Shown: positions 36,146 through 44,419 of the stretch, piece by piece | Layout of the letters: each line of letters begins with the position of its first letter | Numbering within the stretch: the first letter of the stretch is position 1 | Origin: Niabella sp. | GTDB lineage: Bacteria; Bacteroidota; Bacteroidia; Chitinophagales; Chitinophagaceae | Assembly (NCBI RefSeq): GCF_030150205.1 | Contig: NZ_JASLGT010000032.1 | Coordinates: 20,959 to 84,958 of the forward strand | Length of the DNA: 64,000 nt | Direction of reading: 5' to 3' | Made by a program: the position numbers and the translations under genes | Notes under the pieces: model-generated | Database searches by the model: none | Told to the model about the DNA's origin: nothing | The model's input: only the letters and a program-made list of their open reading frames with translations

Positions 36146-39100
36146 ATGCTTACTAAAATTATCACGTTTTCCGTAAGGAATAAACTCATTATTGCATTAC
36201 TGGTTTTGGCCCTGGTGGGCATTGGTGCCTACCAGGTAACCCGGTTGCCCATCGATGCGGTTCCGGATATTACCAATAACCAGGTGCAGGTAATTACCGT
36301 TGCCCCCTCATTTGGTGCAACCGATATCGAACGCCTGGTTACCTTTCCGATTGAACAGGCCAACAGCAATATTTCCGGGTTAAAGGAGATCCGGAGCTTC
36401 TCCCGGTTCGGACTTTCACTGGTTACCATTGTTTTTGACGATGATATTGATATTTACTGGGCACGCCAGCAGGTTGCAGAACGGCTGCAACAGGCGCGGC
36501 AGGAGATCCCGCAGGGGATCGGCAACCCGGAGTTAGGGCCCATTTCCACGGGGCTGGGTGAAATCTATCAGTATGTGGTACGTCCTGAAAAAGGCTACGA
36601 ACAAAAATACGATATTACCGCGTTGAGGACCATCCAGGACTGGATGGTGCGGCGGCAGCTGCTCAGTGTAAAAGGCGTGGCCGAAGTCAGCAGCTTTGGC
36701 GGAAAACTAAAACAATATGAAATTGCAGTAAACCCCGGTAAGCTCAACGCCTATGGTATTACCATCAATGATGTATTTAATGCATTAAACGATAATAACC
36801 AGAATACCGGTGGCGCTTATATCGAAAAGGGGCCTACGGTGCTGTACATCCGCAGCGAAGGGCTGGTAGGGAATAAGGAAGATATTGAACAAATTTCCAT
36901 TACCGGTAAACAAAACGAAGTGCCGCTTTTTATCAGGGATGTGGCAGATGTAAAAACCGGGTATGCTACCCGTTATGGTGCCATGACCTATAACGACAAC
37001 GGGGAGGTTTCCGGGGCCGTGGTCATGATGCTGAAAGGAGCCAATAGCAGCCAGGTAATTAAAGATGTAAAAACCCGCGTTGCCGAAATACAAAAAACAC
37101 TTCCGGAAGGAGTGCGGATAGAGCCGTTCCTCGACCGTACAAAAATGGTGAACCATGCCATCAGCACTGTTGAAACCAACCTGCTGGAAGGGGCATTGAT
37201 CGTGGTATTTATACTGGTGTTGTTTTTAGGCAATATCCGGGCCGGGCTCCTGGTGGCATCGGTGATTCCCCTGGCAATGCTTTTTGCCATCTGTATGATG
37301 AACCTCTTCGGCGTCAGCGGCAACCTGATGAGTTTGGGCGCGCTGGATTTCGGACTGATCATTGATGGCGCGGTGATCATTGTAGAATCCGTATTGCACC
37401 AGTTAATGCAGCATCGGAAATTTAAACATCTTTTAAAGATCCCCGGCAGGGAAATGGACCGGGTTGTAGAGGAGTCTGCCGGCAGAATGATGAATAGCGC
37501 TGTTTTCGGGCAGGTGATTATCCTGGTGGTATATCTCCCGATTCTTACCTTACAGGGGATTGAAGGAAAAATGTTTAAACCTATGGCAGAAACCGTTGCC
37601 TTTGCGTTGCTGGGCGCATTCCTGTTATCCCTCACTTATATTCCTATGATGAGCGCGGTACTCCTAAAGAAACGGAACCCCAAACCTTCCTTATCCGATC
37701 GGATGATGAAAAAATTGGAGGTGCTGTACATAAAAACGCTGTTCCGGGTGCTGAGGATTCCCAAAACTATTTTTGCACTGGTGCTGGCTTTGTTTGTACT
37801 TGCCATTTTTATCCTTAGCCGGCTGGGCGGCGAGTTTATTCCGTCGCTGGAAGAAGGCGACTTTGCCGTTGATACCCGCGTGTTGCCGGGAAGCAACCTG
37901 AATACAACCATCGAAAGCACGCAGAAGGCCGTACATATTCTCAGGACCCGGTTCCCGGAAGTAGAAAAAGTGGTTACGAAGATCGGAAGCGGGGAAGTAC
38001 CTACAGACCCTATGCCGATGGACGCATCGGATATGATGGTGATCCTGAAAGACAAGAAAAAATGGACGTCTGCCAGATCCTTTCCCGAACTGGCAGATAA
38101 AATGACCCGGGCGCTGGAGGATGTGCCCGGTATTACCGTTGGCTTTCAATACCCGGTTCAGATGCGGTTCAATGAACTGATGACGGGAGCCCGGCAGGAT
38201 GTGGTGCTGAAAATTTTTGGCGACAACCTGGATTCCCTGGTTCAGAGCGCACAGAAAATAGGCCGGATCATCGAAACCGTAAGGGGTACTCAAAACCTGT
38301 ATATTGAGCCGGTTTCGGGACTGCCGCAGGTGGTGGTAAAATACAACCGCCCTGTTATTGCGCAATACCATCTTTCGGTAGCCGATGTAAACCGGGTCAT
38401 CAATACCGCATTTGCAGGCCAAAGCGCCGGTCTTGTTTTTGAGGGCGAGCGGCGTTTTGATATGGTGGTACGCCTGCATGCCGGTGACCGGAAAAATATC
38501 GATGACATCCGGAACCTGCTGGTGCCAACGCCTTCCGGCAACCAGATCCCGTTAGCACAGCTGGCCAGCGTGGATATTGAACAGGGGCCCAACCAGGTGC
38601 AGCGCGAAAATGCACAGCGCCGGATCGTGGTAGGGTTCAATGTTAAGGACCGGGATGTGCAAAGTATCGTAGCGGAACTGCAGGCAAAAGTAGAAAAAGG
38701 GGTAAAACTTCCTGCGGGGTATTCCGTTAAATACGGAGGTTCTTTCGAAAACCTCAACAATGCCAAACGGCGCCTGATGATCGCTGTTCCGGTGGCATTG
38801 GCCCTCATCTTTACCCTGCTGTTCCTGGCATTTAAATCGGTTAAGGAAAGCCTGCTGATCTATACCGCCATTCCGCTTTCCATCATCGGCGGTGTATTTT
38901 TTCTCGCACTCAGGGGAATGCCGTTTAGCATCAGCGCAGGCGTTGGGTTTATTGCATTGTTTGGTGTGGCTGTATTAAACGGCATCGTACTGATTTCTGA
39001 ATTTAACCGTCTTTATAAAAGGGGCATCCGCAATATCGTAAGGATCGTGGCCGATGGAGGCGAAAGCCGGCTGCGGCCGGTACTGATGACGGCTTCTGTG

Positions 39101-40486
39101 GCTTCACTGGGTTTTATACCCATGGCGCTCAGCAACGGAGCCGGTGCTGAGGTACAGCGGCCGCTGGCTACCGTGGTGATCGGCGGGCTGATCATTGCAA
39201 CCTTATTGACACTGTTTGTATTACCACTGCTGTATGTAACCATTGAAAAAGGAATAAAAATGAAAAAGACAATCAATAGAAATAAAATACCCTTGTTGAT
39301 CTTCTGCTCCCTGCTTTTGGGAGGAGCCCTGAACGCACAGGTGCCTGTTTCCCTGGATGAGGCCGTTCGTCTTGCCCTGCAGCAGAACCGGAACCTGAAG
39401 CATGAACAGCTTCGCTCCGATTATGCCAAAGCACTCATTAAAACTTCCGGTGCCGATATTCCGCAAACCGGTATCACGGTGGATTACGGGCAGGTTAACA
39501 GCGTTTATAAGGATACCCGGTTGGGGATTGCGCAAAGTATGGCGTTCCCGGCTGTTTATAAGCGACAGAAAAACCTGTATACCGAAGAATGGAAAAAAAG
39601 CGCGCTCAATGTTTCCCTGCAGGCATTTGAACTGAAAAAAGCAGTGAGTCTTGCCTACTACGATTTTTTGTATTGGAAGGAGAAGGAAAAACTACTGCTG
39701 GAGGCCGTTCAGCTCTATTCCGGTTTCCAGGACAAGGCAGCGCTGCGCCTGAAAGCAGGAGAGAGCAATCTGCTGGAGAAAACCACGGCCGACCAGCAGA
39801 AGGCGGCCATCGATATCCAGTTGCAACAGGTACGGCAGGAGCTAAACACCGTTCGGCTGCAGTTCCGGTGGCTGTTGAATTCGGAAACAGATTATGTTCC
39901 GGCCGGAGAGCCGAAAGCGGTATTGGTAATGGATGCATTAAACGCCCATCCCATGCTGCAGGTGCTGGAGCAGCAGCAAGTGATTGCAGTACAACAAACG
40001 GCTGTTGAACGGTCCAAACTGCTTCCGGGCTGGCAACTGGGTTATAATCTGAATAGTTTTAAAGGCATGGGGCCCGATGAAACGTTATATGATGCCAGTC
40101 CCCGGTTTCATTCGGTTCAGGCAGGCATATCGGTTCCCTTGTTTTCCCGTGGACAAAAGGCAAGGATTGAAGCCTCTAAAATGGCTGCCGGCATCGAAGC
40201 CGATCATTTAGAAAATGCACGGGCCGCTTTAAAAAAACAATATGAGCAGCTGTTACAGGCCTATAAAAGCAATCTGGGTATTGTGCAGCAGTATGAAACC
40301 TCCGAACTGAAAAATGCACAGATCATTGTTGAAACGGCAAAGAAACAGTTTTTAAACGGAGCCATCAATTATCTGGAATTTGTAGTGCTGGTAAACCAGG
40401 CTGTTTTGGTAAGAAGCAATTATGCAGAAGCTATTTGGAAATTGAATGAAAATGCCATAGCGCTCCAGTATATAACGATCAATTAA
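36146..40486 (+). CDS. CzcA/CusA heavy-metal RND pump fused to a TolC-type outer-membrane factor
   Basis: Proton-driven export of metal cations. Residues 1-1038 are a complete HME-RND pump: MLTKIITFSVRNKL, FPIEQ, TM4 proton relay D401-x5-D407-x6-E414 (ALDFGLIIDGAVIIVE), GGEFIPSLEEGDFAV, and the C-terminal TM bundle ending LPLLYVTIEKG. Residues 1039-1446 are an outer-membrane efflux protein with its own signal-like start (MKKTINRNK...GALNAQ) and coiled-coil repeats (PVSLDEAVRLALQQN, ALRLKAGESNLLEKTTADQQ). There is no stop or frameshift between them. Such CzcA-OMF fusions are known in Bacteroidota; how the product is processed is unclear. The metal (Cu, Zn, Co or Cd) cannot be fixed by eye. Confidence 0.92.
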   Translation: MLTKIITFSVRNKLIIALLVLALVGIGAYQVTRLPIDAVPDITNNQVQVITVAPSFGATDIERLVTFPIEQANSNISGLKEIRSFSRFGLSLVTIVFDDDIDIYWARQQVAERLQQARQEIPQGIGNPELGPISTGLGEIYQYVVRPEKGYEQKYDITALRTIQDWMVRRQLLSVKGVAEVSSFGGKLKQYEIAVNPGKLNAYGITINDVFNALNDNNQNTGGAYIEKGPTVLYIRSEGLVGNKEDIEQISITGKQNEVPLFIRDVADVKTGYATRYGAMTYNDNGEVSGAVVMMLKGANSSQVIKDVKTRVAEIQKTLPEGVRIEPFLDRTKMVNHAISTVETNLLEGALIVVFILVLFLGNIRAGLLVASVIPLAMLFAICMMNLFGVSGNLMSLGALDFGLIIDGAVIIVESVLHQLMQHRKFKHLLKIPGREMDRVVEESAGRMMNSAVFGQVIILVVYLPILTLQGIEGKMFKPMAETVAFALLGAFLLSLTYIPMMSAVLLKKRNPKPSLSDRMMKKLEVLYIKTLFRVLRIPKTIFALVLALFVLAIFILSRLGGEFIPSLEEGDFAVDTRVLPGSNLNTTIESTQKAVHILRTRFPEVEKVVTKIGSGEVPTDPMPMDASDMMVILKDKKKWTSARSFPELADKMTRALEDVPGITVGFQYPVQMRFNELMTGARQDVVLKIFGDNLDSLVQSAQKIGRIIETVRGTQNLYIEPVSGLPQVVVKYNRPVIAQYHLSVADVNRVINTAFAGQSAGLVFEGERRFDMVVRLHAGDRKNIDDIRNLLVPTPSGNQIPLAQLASVDIEQGPNQVQRENAQRRIVVGFNVKDRDVQSIVAELQAKVEKGVKLPAGYSVKYGGSFENLNNAKRRLMIAVPVALALIFTLLFLAFKSVKESLLIYTAIPLSIIGGVFFLALRGMPFSISAGVGFIALFGVAVLNGIVLISEFNRLYKRGIRNIVRIVADGGESRLRPVLMTASVASLGFIPMALSNGAGAEVQRPLATVVIGGLIIATLLTLFVLPLLYVTIEKGIKMKKTINRNKIPLLIFCSLLLGGALNAQVPVSLDEAVRLALQQNRNLKHEQLRSDYAKALIKTSGADIPQTGITVDYGQVNSVYKDTRLGIAQSMAFPAVYKRQKNLYTEEWKKSALNVSLQAFELKKAVSLAYYDFLYWKEKEKLLLEAVQLYSGFQDKAALRLKAGESNLLEKTTADQQKAAIDIQLQQVRQELNTVRLQFRWLLNSETDYVPAGEPKAVLVMDALNAHPMLQVLEQQQVIAVQQTAVERSKLLPGWQLGYNLNSFKGMGPDETLYDASPRFHSVQAGISVPLFSRGQKARIEASKMAAGIEADHLENARAALKKQYEQLLQAYKSNLGIVQQYETSELKNAQIIVETAKKQFLNGAINYLEFVVLVNQAVLVRSNYAEAIWKLNENAIALQYITIN

Positions 40487-40612
40487 TTAAAAGGGTAACT
40501 AAAAGAACGTCTGTTGACAGGCCGCCCTGGCAAACAGGAGTATCCAAACATCTAAAAAGTAGAAGGGATCGGTAACAGACTTTTGAGTTGGCCCCAAAGA
40601 AAAAACAAACGC

Positions 40613-41761
40613 ATGAAAACAAGAATTGTAAATATACCCGTTGTTATAGCACTTTCAGGAATGCTGGCCGCATGTGGCAGCAAGGAGGAAAAGAGGCAGG
40701 CAGCAGTGGCTCCGAAAGACGAATATGTTGTTACACTAACCGATGCCCAGTTGCGGAATGCACCGGTTGCAACCATACAGCTGGCTACACAGCAAATGGC
40801 CGCGGTGCTGAAGCTGAACGGAAAAATTGATGTGCCGCCCCAGCATATGATCTCTGTAAGCACGCCGCTGGGCGGGTATTTGAAAAGCACCCGGCTGCTG
40901 CCGGGCATGAAGGTTTCAAAAGGGGAAGTGATCGCAGTAATCGAAAATCCGCAGTTTATACAATTGCAGCAGGATTATCTTACGGCGAAGTCAAAGCTGC
41001 ATTTTGCCACGCTGGATTATAATCGCCAGAAGGAGCTGAATCAAAGCCAGGCAAGCAGCGACAAAATAATGCAGCAGGCGCAATCCGAAATGAACAGCCA
41101 GCAGATATTGATGAACGCCATTGCCCAGCAGCTGCAACTGGTGCATATTACGCCCTCCGGTATCACACCGGAAAATATGCGCAGGAGCGTTCCGGTGTAT
41201 AGCAGCATCAATGGTTACGTAAGCAAGGTAAATGTGAACATAGGAAAATATGTGAACCCTGCTGATATTCTTTTTGAACTTGTTAACCCGGAAGACATCC
41301 ATCTGAATCTTAAAGTATATGAAAAAGATCTGGCAATGCTAAAACCGGGGCAGCGAGTGGTAGCGTATACCAATATCAATCCGGATCAAAAATATTACGG
41401 CGAAATTCACCTGATCAGCAGGGATATAACAGCGGGTGGACTGGCAGACGTGCATTGTCATTTTGAAAAATACGACCGGAACCTGGTTCCCGGCATTTAT
41501 ATGAATGCGGAAATTCAGGTAGAAACCAGCCTGGCCCATGTGGTACCGGAAGAAAGTGTGGTGGATTTTGAAGGAAAAAGCTATGTGTTTGTAGAGGAAA
41601 AACCAAAAACGTACCGGTTAACCCCCGTTACAGCCGGCACAGCAGAAAAAGGATTTGTACAGGTTCAGAATTATCAGGAATTTTCAGGAAAAAATATCGT
41701 AACAAAAAATGCGTACACCCTGCTGATGCAGCTAAAGAATACGGAAGGTGAAGGGGAATAA
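40613..41761 (+). CDS. CusB/CzcB-type periplasmic adaptor lipoprotein of the RND efflux pump
   Basis: Membrane-fusion protein joining the inner pump to the outer factor. The ATG at 40613 (MKTRIVNIPVV) gives a lipoprotein signal (LAAC, Cys about residue 19) followed by GSKEEK; an earlier start at 40583 would spoil it. Length 382 residues. Seen: barrel-sandwich hybrid halves (MISVSTPLGGYLKST, PGMKVSKGEVIAVIENPQF; VPVYSSINGYVSKVNVNIGKYV), an alpha-hairpin between them (about 105-160), and a beta-barrel (NLKVYEKDLAMLKPGQRV). 126 bases downstream of the pump fusion. Confidence 0.9.
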   Translation: MKTRIVNIPVVIALSGMLAACGSKEEKRQAAVAPKDEYVVTLTDAQLRNAPVATIQLATQQMAAVLKLNGKIDVPPQHMISVSTPLGGYLKSTRLLPGMKVSKGEVIAVIENPQFIQLQQDYLTAKSKLHFATLDYNRQKELNQSQASSDKIMQQAQSEMNSQQILMNAIAQQLQLVHITPSGITPENMRRSVPVYSSINGYVSKVNVNIGKYVNPADILFELVNPEDIHLNLKVYEKDLAMLKPGQRVVAYTNINPDQKYYGEIHLISRDITAGGLADVHCHFEKYDRNLVPGIYMNAEIQVETSLAHVVPEESVVDFEGKSYVFVEEKPKTYRLTPVTAGTAEKGFVQVQNYQEFSGKNIVTKNAYTLLMQLKNTEGEGE

Positions 41762-41831
41762 GCCTGTAGGGCGCCCACTTGATGGATGTTTGTATGCAGA
41801 TCCGCATGTTTAAAATCGTAAATACCAGGAG

Positions 41832-42296
41832 ATGAAAAAAAAGGCTGTTGTTAAAAAAATAATCATTGGCGTTTTGCTGCTGCTGGTGGTGATACAATTT
41901 TTCGGAACCGGTAAAAACAGCGCAGCCGTTGCCTCCGAAAATGCCATCGATAAACATTATGCCGTGCCCCCGCATATACAAACCTTGTTAAAGACCAGTT
42001 GCTATGACTGTCATTCCAATAATACCCGCTATCCCTGGTACAACCAGGTACAGCCGGTAAAATGGTGGCTTGCCAACCATATCAATTCCGGCAAACGACA
42101 TTTGAATTTTGATGAATTTAATACCTATCCGGTTAAGAAGAAACTGCATAAACTGGATGAGGTGGCGGAAACCGTTCACAAAGGCGAAATGCCCCTTACT
42201 TCCTATACCCTCATTCATCGCAATGCAATACTGTCCGATACCGATAAGAAAGAAATTGAAGCATGGGCAAAGGAGCTTAAAAAGCAAATACAATAA
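41832..42296 (+). CDS. Haem-binding-domain (Haem_bd) protein, membrane-anchored
   Basis: A 154-residue protein with an N-terminal membrane anchor (IIIGVLLLLVVIQFF, about 11-25) and a single CxxCH motif, TSCYDCHSNNTRYPWYN (about 56-72), the pattern of the Haem_bd family. The body continues WWLANHINSGKRHLNFDEF and KLDEVAETVHKGEMPLTSY as in family members. It should carry one c-type haem on the periplasmic side. It follows the adaptor gene by 70 bases in the same direction; why a haem protein accompanies metal efflux is not known, but redox handling of the metal is possible. Confidence 0.85.
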   Translation: MKKKAVVKKIIIGVLLLLVVIQFFGTGKNSAAVASENAIDKHYAVPPHIQTLLKTSCYDCHSNNTRYPWYNQVQPVKWWLANHINSGKRHLNFDEFNTYPVKKKLHKLDEVAETVHKGEMPLTSYTLIHRNAILSDTDKKEIEAWAKELKKQIQ

Positions 42297-42297
42297 G

Positions 42298-42384
42298 CCC
42301 CGGAACAGCGCTCCGGGGTAAGGTAAGAAGGAGGAGCGTACACAGCATCATTTCCGGTACCGGAGAACCGGGCTTTTTTTTTTT
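42298..42384 (+). terminator. Two stem-loops ending the efflux operon
   Basis: CCCCGGA (42298-42304)/TCCGGGG (42312-42318) forms a 7-bp stem right after the stop codon but lacks a T-run. A second stem CCGGT (42354-42358)/ACCGG (42367-42371) is followed by GC and an 11-base T-run (42374-42384), so the real end is probably there. The rest of the gap to 42601 holds only the candidate promoter of the sigma-factor gene. Confidence 0.6.
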
Positions 42385-42601
42385 AAGCAGTACCGGTTTT
42401 GCAAACCGGGTTGCTGCCTGCTGTGCCTGTAAATAATAACAAGACATGCAATTGATTGGTTTTAAATCAGGTGGTTCAGCATATAGAAGATGTTCTCCAA
42501 ACTGGAACGGCTGTTTTTGCTTTGTGCGGCCGGATGCTGAGGCAACAGGGCCATCAGTTTAAAACTATTTTCTATTTGTGAATATGAACTTTTGACGATA
42601 T

Positions 42602-43183
42602 TTGTCTTCGTTGAAAACAAGACAGGAAATATTGCAGTTGCAAAACCGGCTTGCTTATTTGCAGGATGAGGCGGCCTACAAAGCATTGTTTTTTCATTTT
42701 CATCCCTTACTGGTGCGGTTTGTTAATACCATTGTCAAAAACAGGGATGACGCGGAAGATGTGGTTTCCGAAACGTTGCTGAAGGTCTGGACCATGGGCC
42801 GTGAGCTCAATTATGTAGAAGACCTGTCGTTGTACCTGTTCCGGATGGCACGCAACAAAGCGGTGGATATCCTGCGGAAACAAAAGCGGGATATTTTGGT
42901 GGCTGCAGCTGCTTATGACCAGGAGCCCGGATTGGTGGATGCCCTTACCCCGGAACGGTTATACATCACAAGCGAGCTGGATCATTATATCAGAACGGCC
43001 GTTGAGGCCTTGCCAACACAGAGTCAATTGGTTTTCAAACTTATAAAGGAGCAGGGTTTTACCTATAAACAGGTTTCCGGGATCCTTGAGATTTCGCAAA
43101 ACACAGTAGAAACACATATGCGGCTTGCATTAAAAAAGATCCGCCTGGCATTAAAAAGCTACCTCGCAACGGAGAAAAAATAA
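42602..43183 (+). CDS. ECF-type RNA polymerase sigma-70 factor (FecI-like)
   Basis: Transcription factor expected to drive the downstream SusC/SusD genes when released by FecR. Region 2 (AYKALFFHFHPLLVRFVNTIVKNRDDAEDVVSETLLKVW, YLFRMARNKAVDIL) and region 4 (VEALPTQSQLVFKLIKEQGFTYKQVSGILEISQNTVETHMRLALKKI) are complete in 193 residues. There is no in-frame ATG after the upstream TGA at 42593, so the start must be non-ATG: TTG at 42602 or TTG at 42611. A TTTG (42575-42578) and GATATTTG (42597-42604) lie 18 bases apart, so a start near 42611 might be almost leaderless. Confidence 0.9.
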   Translation: MSSLKTRQEILQLQNRLAYLQDEAAYKALFFHFHPLLVRFVNTIVKNRDDAEDVVSETLLKVWTMGRELNYVEDLSLYLFRMARNKAVDILRKQKRDILVAAAAYDQEPGLVDALTPERLYITSELDHYIRTAVEALPTQSQLVFKLIKEQGFTYKQVSGILEISQNTVETHMRLALKKIRLALKSYLATEKK

Positions 43184-43242
43184 TTTTTCCAGACCATTCA
43201 CGGAAACGGTTCGTTCAAACGTCATAGATGTAAGGAATATAC

Positions 43243-44295
43243 ATGAGGATGTCTTCACAGGACCGGTTTTATGATTTAATGGGCCGCAAATTGTCTGAGG
43301 AAGCCACGCAGGAAGAGCTATGGGAGCTCGAACATATCCTGCAGGGCGATGCGGAGCTTCAGTTCCTGCACGACCAGTTATTGAAACCCGCCCCCCCGGA
43401 GGCATCGATTGATACCGAAGCTGCTTATCTGCCGCATTATCTGAAGATGATACATAACCCTGCAGCAGCGGCGTTGCCATCGGTTGTACCGGTGAAAACC
43501 AGAACCGCCGGCTTTAAGAAAGTGCTGGCCTTTTGTTCCATAGCCGCATTGCTTATATTGGTGCTGGGCCTCGGAGGCTACCTGTTTAAAGGGAAAAATA
43601 CAACCCTGCCTCCTGCGGCGCTTACAGCGGCAACGCCCCGGGGATCTAAATCAACGCTTTCCCTTCCGGACGGTACCATTGTGCACCTGAATACAAACAG
43701 TTACCTGAGCTATAAACCCGGTTTTGGCCAAACCACCCGGGAGGTTACACTGGTTGGTGAAGGCTATTTTGAGGTGGCGCACAATGCCAAAGTGCCATTT
43801 ATTGTGCATACTTCAGAAGCCGATATCAAAGTGCTGGGTACGGAATTCAATGTGCGGAACTATAATAATGAAGACAAAATGGAAACCTCCCTGCTAAAGG
43901 GAAGTATCGAAATGACCCTGGTAAAAACGAAGCGGACCATCCGTATGGAACCTTCTGAAAAAGTGATCATAGAACGGCCGGTAAACACTTCAAAAACCGC
44001 CCCGTCCGCCACAAAAGATATCCGCATTACCAATATTAGCGTTGCAGACAGTGAAATTGTAGAAACATCCTGGCTGCATAACAAGATGGCGTTTAAAGAC
44101 AAGCCGCTTTCTGAAATAGCCGTGGAATTTGAACGGCGGTTTGAGGTAACGATCAGCTTTGCAAATAACCAGGTGGCCGGTTATCATTATACCGGCGTAT
44201 TTGATGAAACGAACCTGGAGGATATCCTCCGCATCCTGCAAATGATCAAGCCCTTTCATTACCGGCTTGAAAAAAATACAGTGCTTATTTACTAA
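43243..44295 (+). CDS. FecR-family anti-sigma factor
   Basis: Inner-membrane regulator that holds the ECF factor until the STN domain of the next gene product signals. At 350 residues it has a cytoplasmic N-terminus (EEATQEELWELEHIL), one transmembrane segment (about 91-108, VLAFCSIAALLILVLGLGGY), a periplasmic FecR domain (about 130-235, GSKSTLSLPDGTIVHLNTNS, REVTLVGEGYFEVAHN, VLGTEFNVRNY) and a C-terminal DUF4974-like domain (MAFKDKPLSEIAVEFERRFEV, HYTGVFDETNLEDILRIL). A second in-frame ATG two codons on is an equal start. 59 bases after the sigma gene. Confidence 0.93.
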   Translation: MRMSSQDRFYDLMGRKLSEEATQEELWELEHILQGDAELQFLHDQLLKPAPPEASIDTEAAYLPHYLKMIHNPAAAALPSVVPVKTRTAGFKKVLAFCSIAALLILVLGLGGYLFKGKNTTLPPAALTAATPRGSKSTLSLPDGTIVHLNTNSYLSYKPGFGQTTREVTLVGEGYFEVAHNAKVPFIVHTSEADIKVLGTEFNVRNYNNEDKMETSLLKGSIEMTLVKTKRTIRMEPSEKVIIERPVNTSKTAPSATKDIRITNISVADSEIVETSWLHNKMAFKDKPLSEIAVEFERRFEVTISFANNQVAGYHYTGVFDETNLEDILRILQMIKPFHYRLEKNTVLIY

Positions 44296-44419
44296 CGATT
44301 TAAATATTTTGCCAATGAGCGAACAAACATAGGGTATAAAAAAAATGGAGAATGCGGCAACATCCTCCATTAACAGGGTCTTAAACACGAACAAATAGTC
44401 TAAAACTTAAAACAAAATT

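Noticed and set aside
37691..38479. Long minus-strand open frame inside the CzcA gene
   Set aside because: The frame lies wholly within a strongly supported RND pump gene and lacks any recognisable domain.
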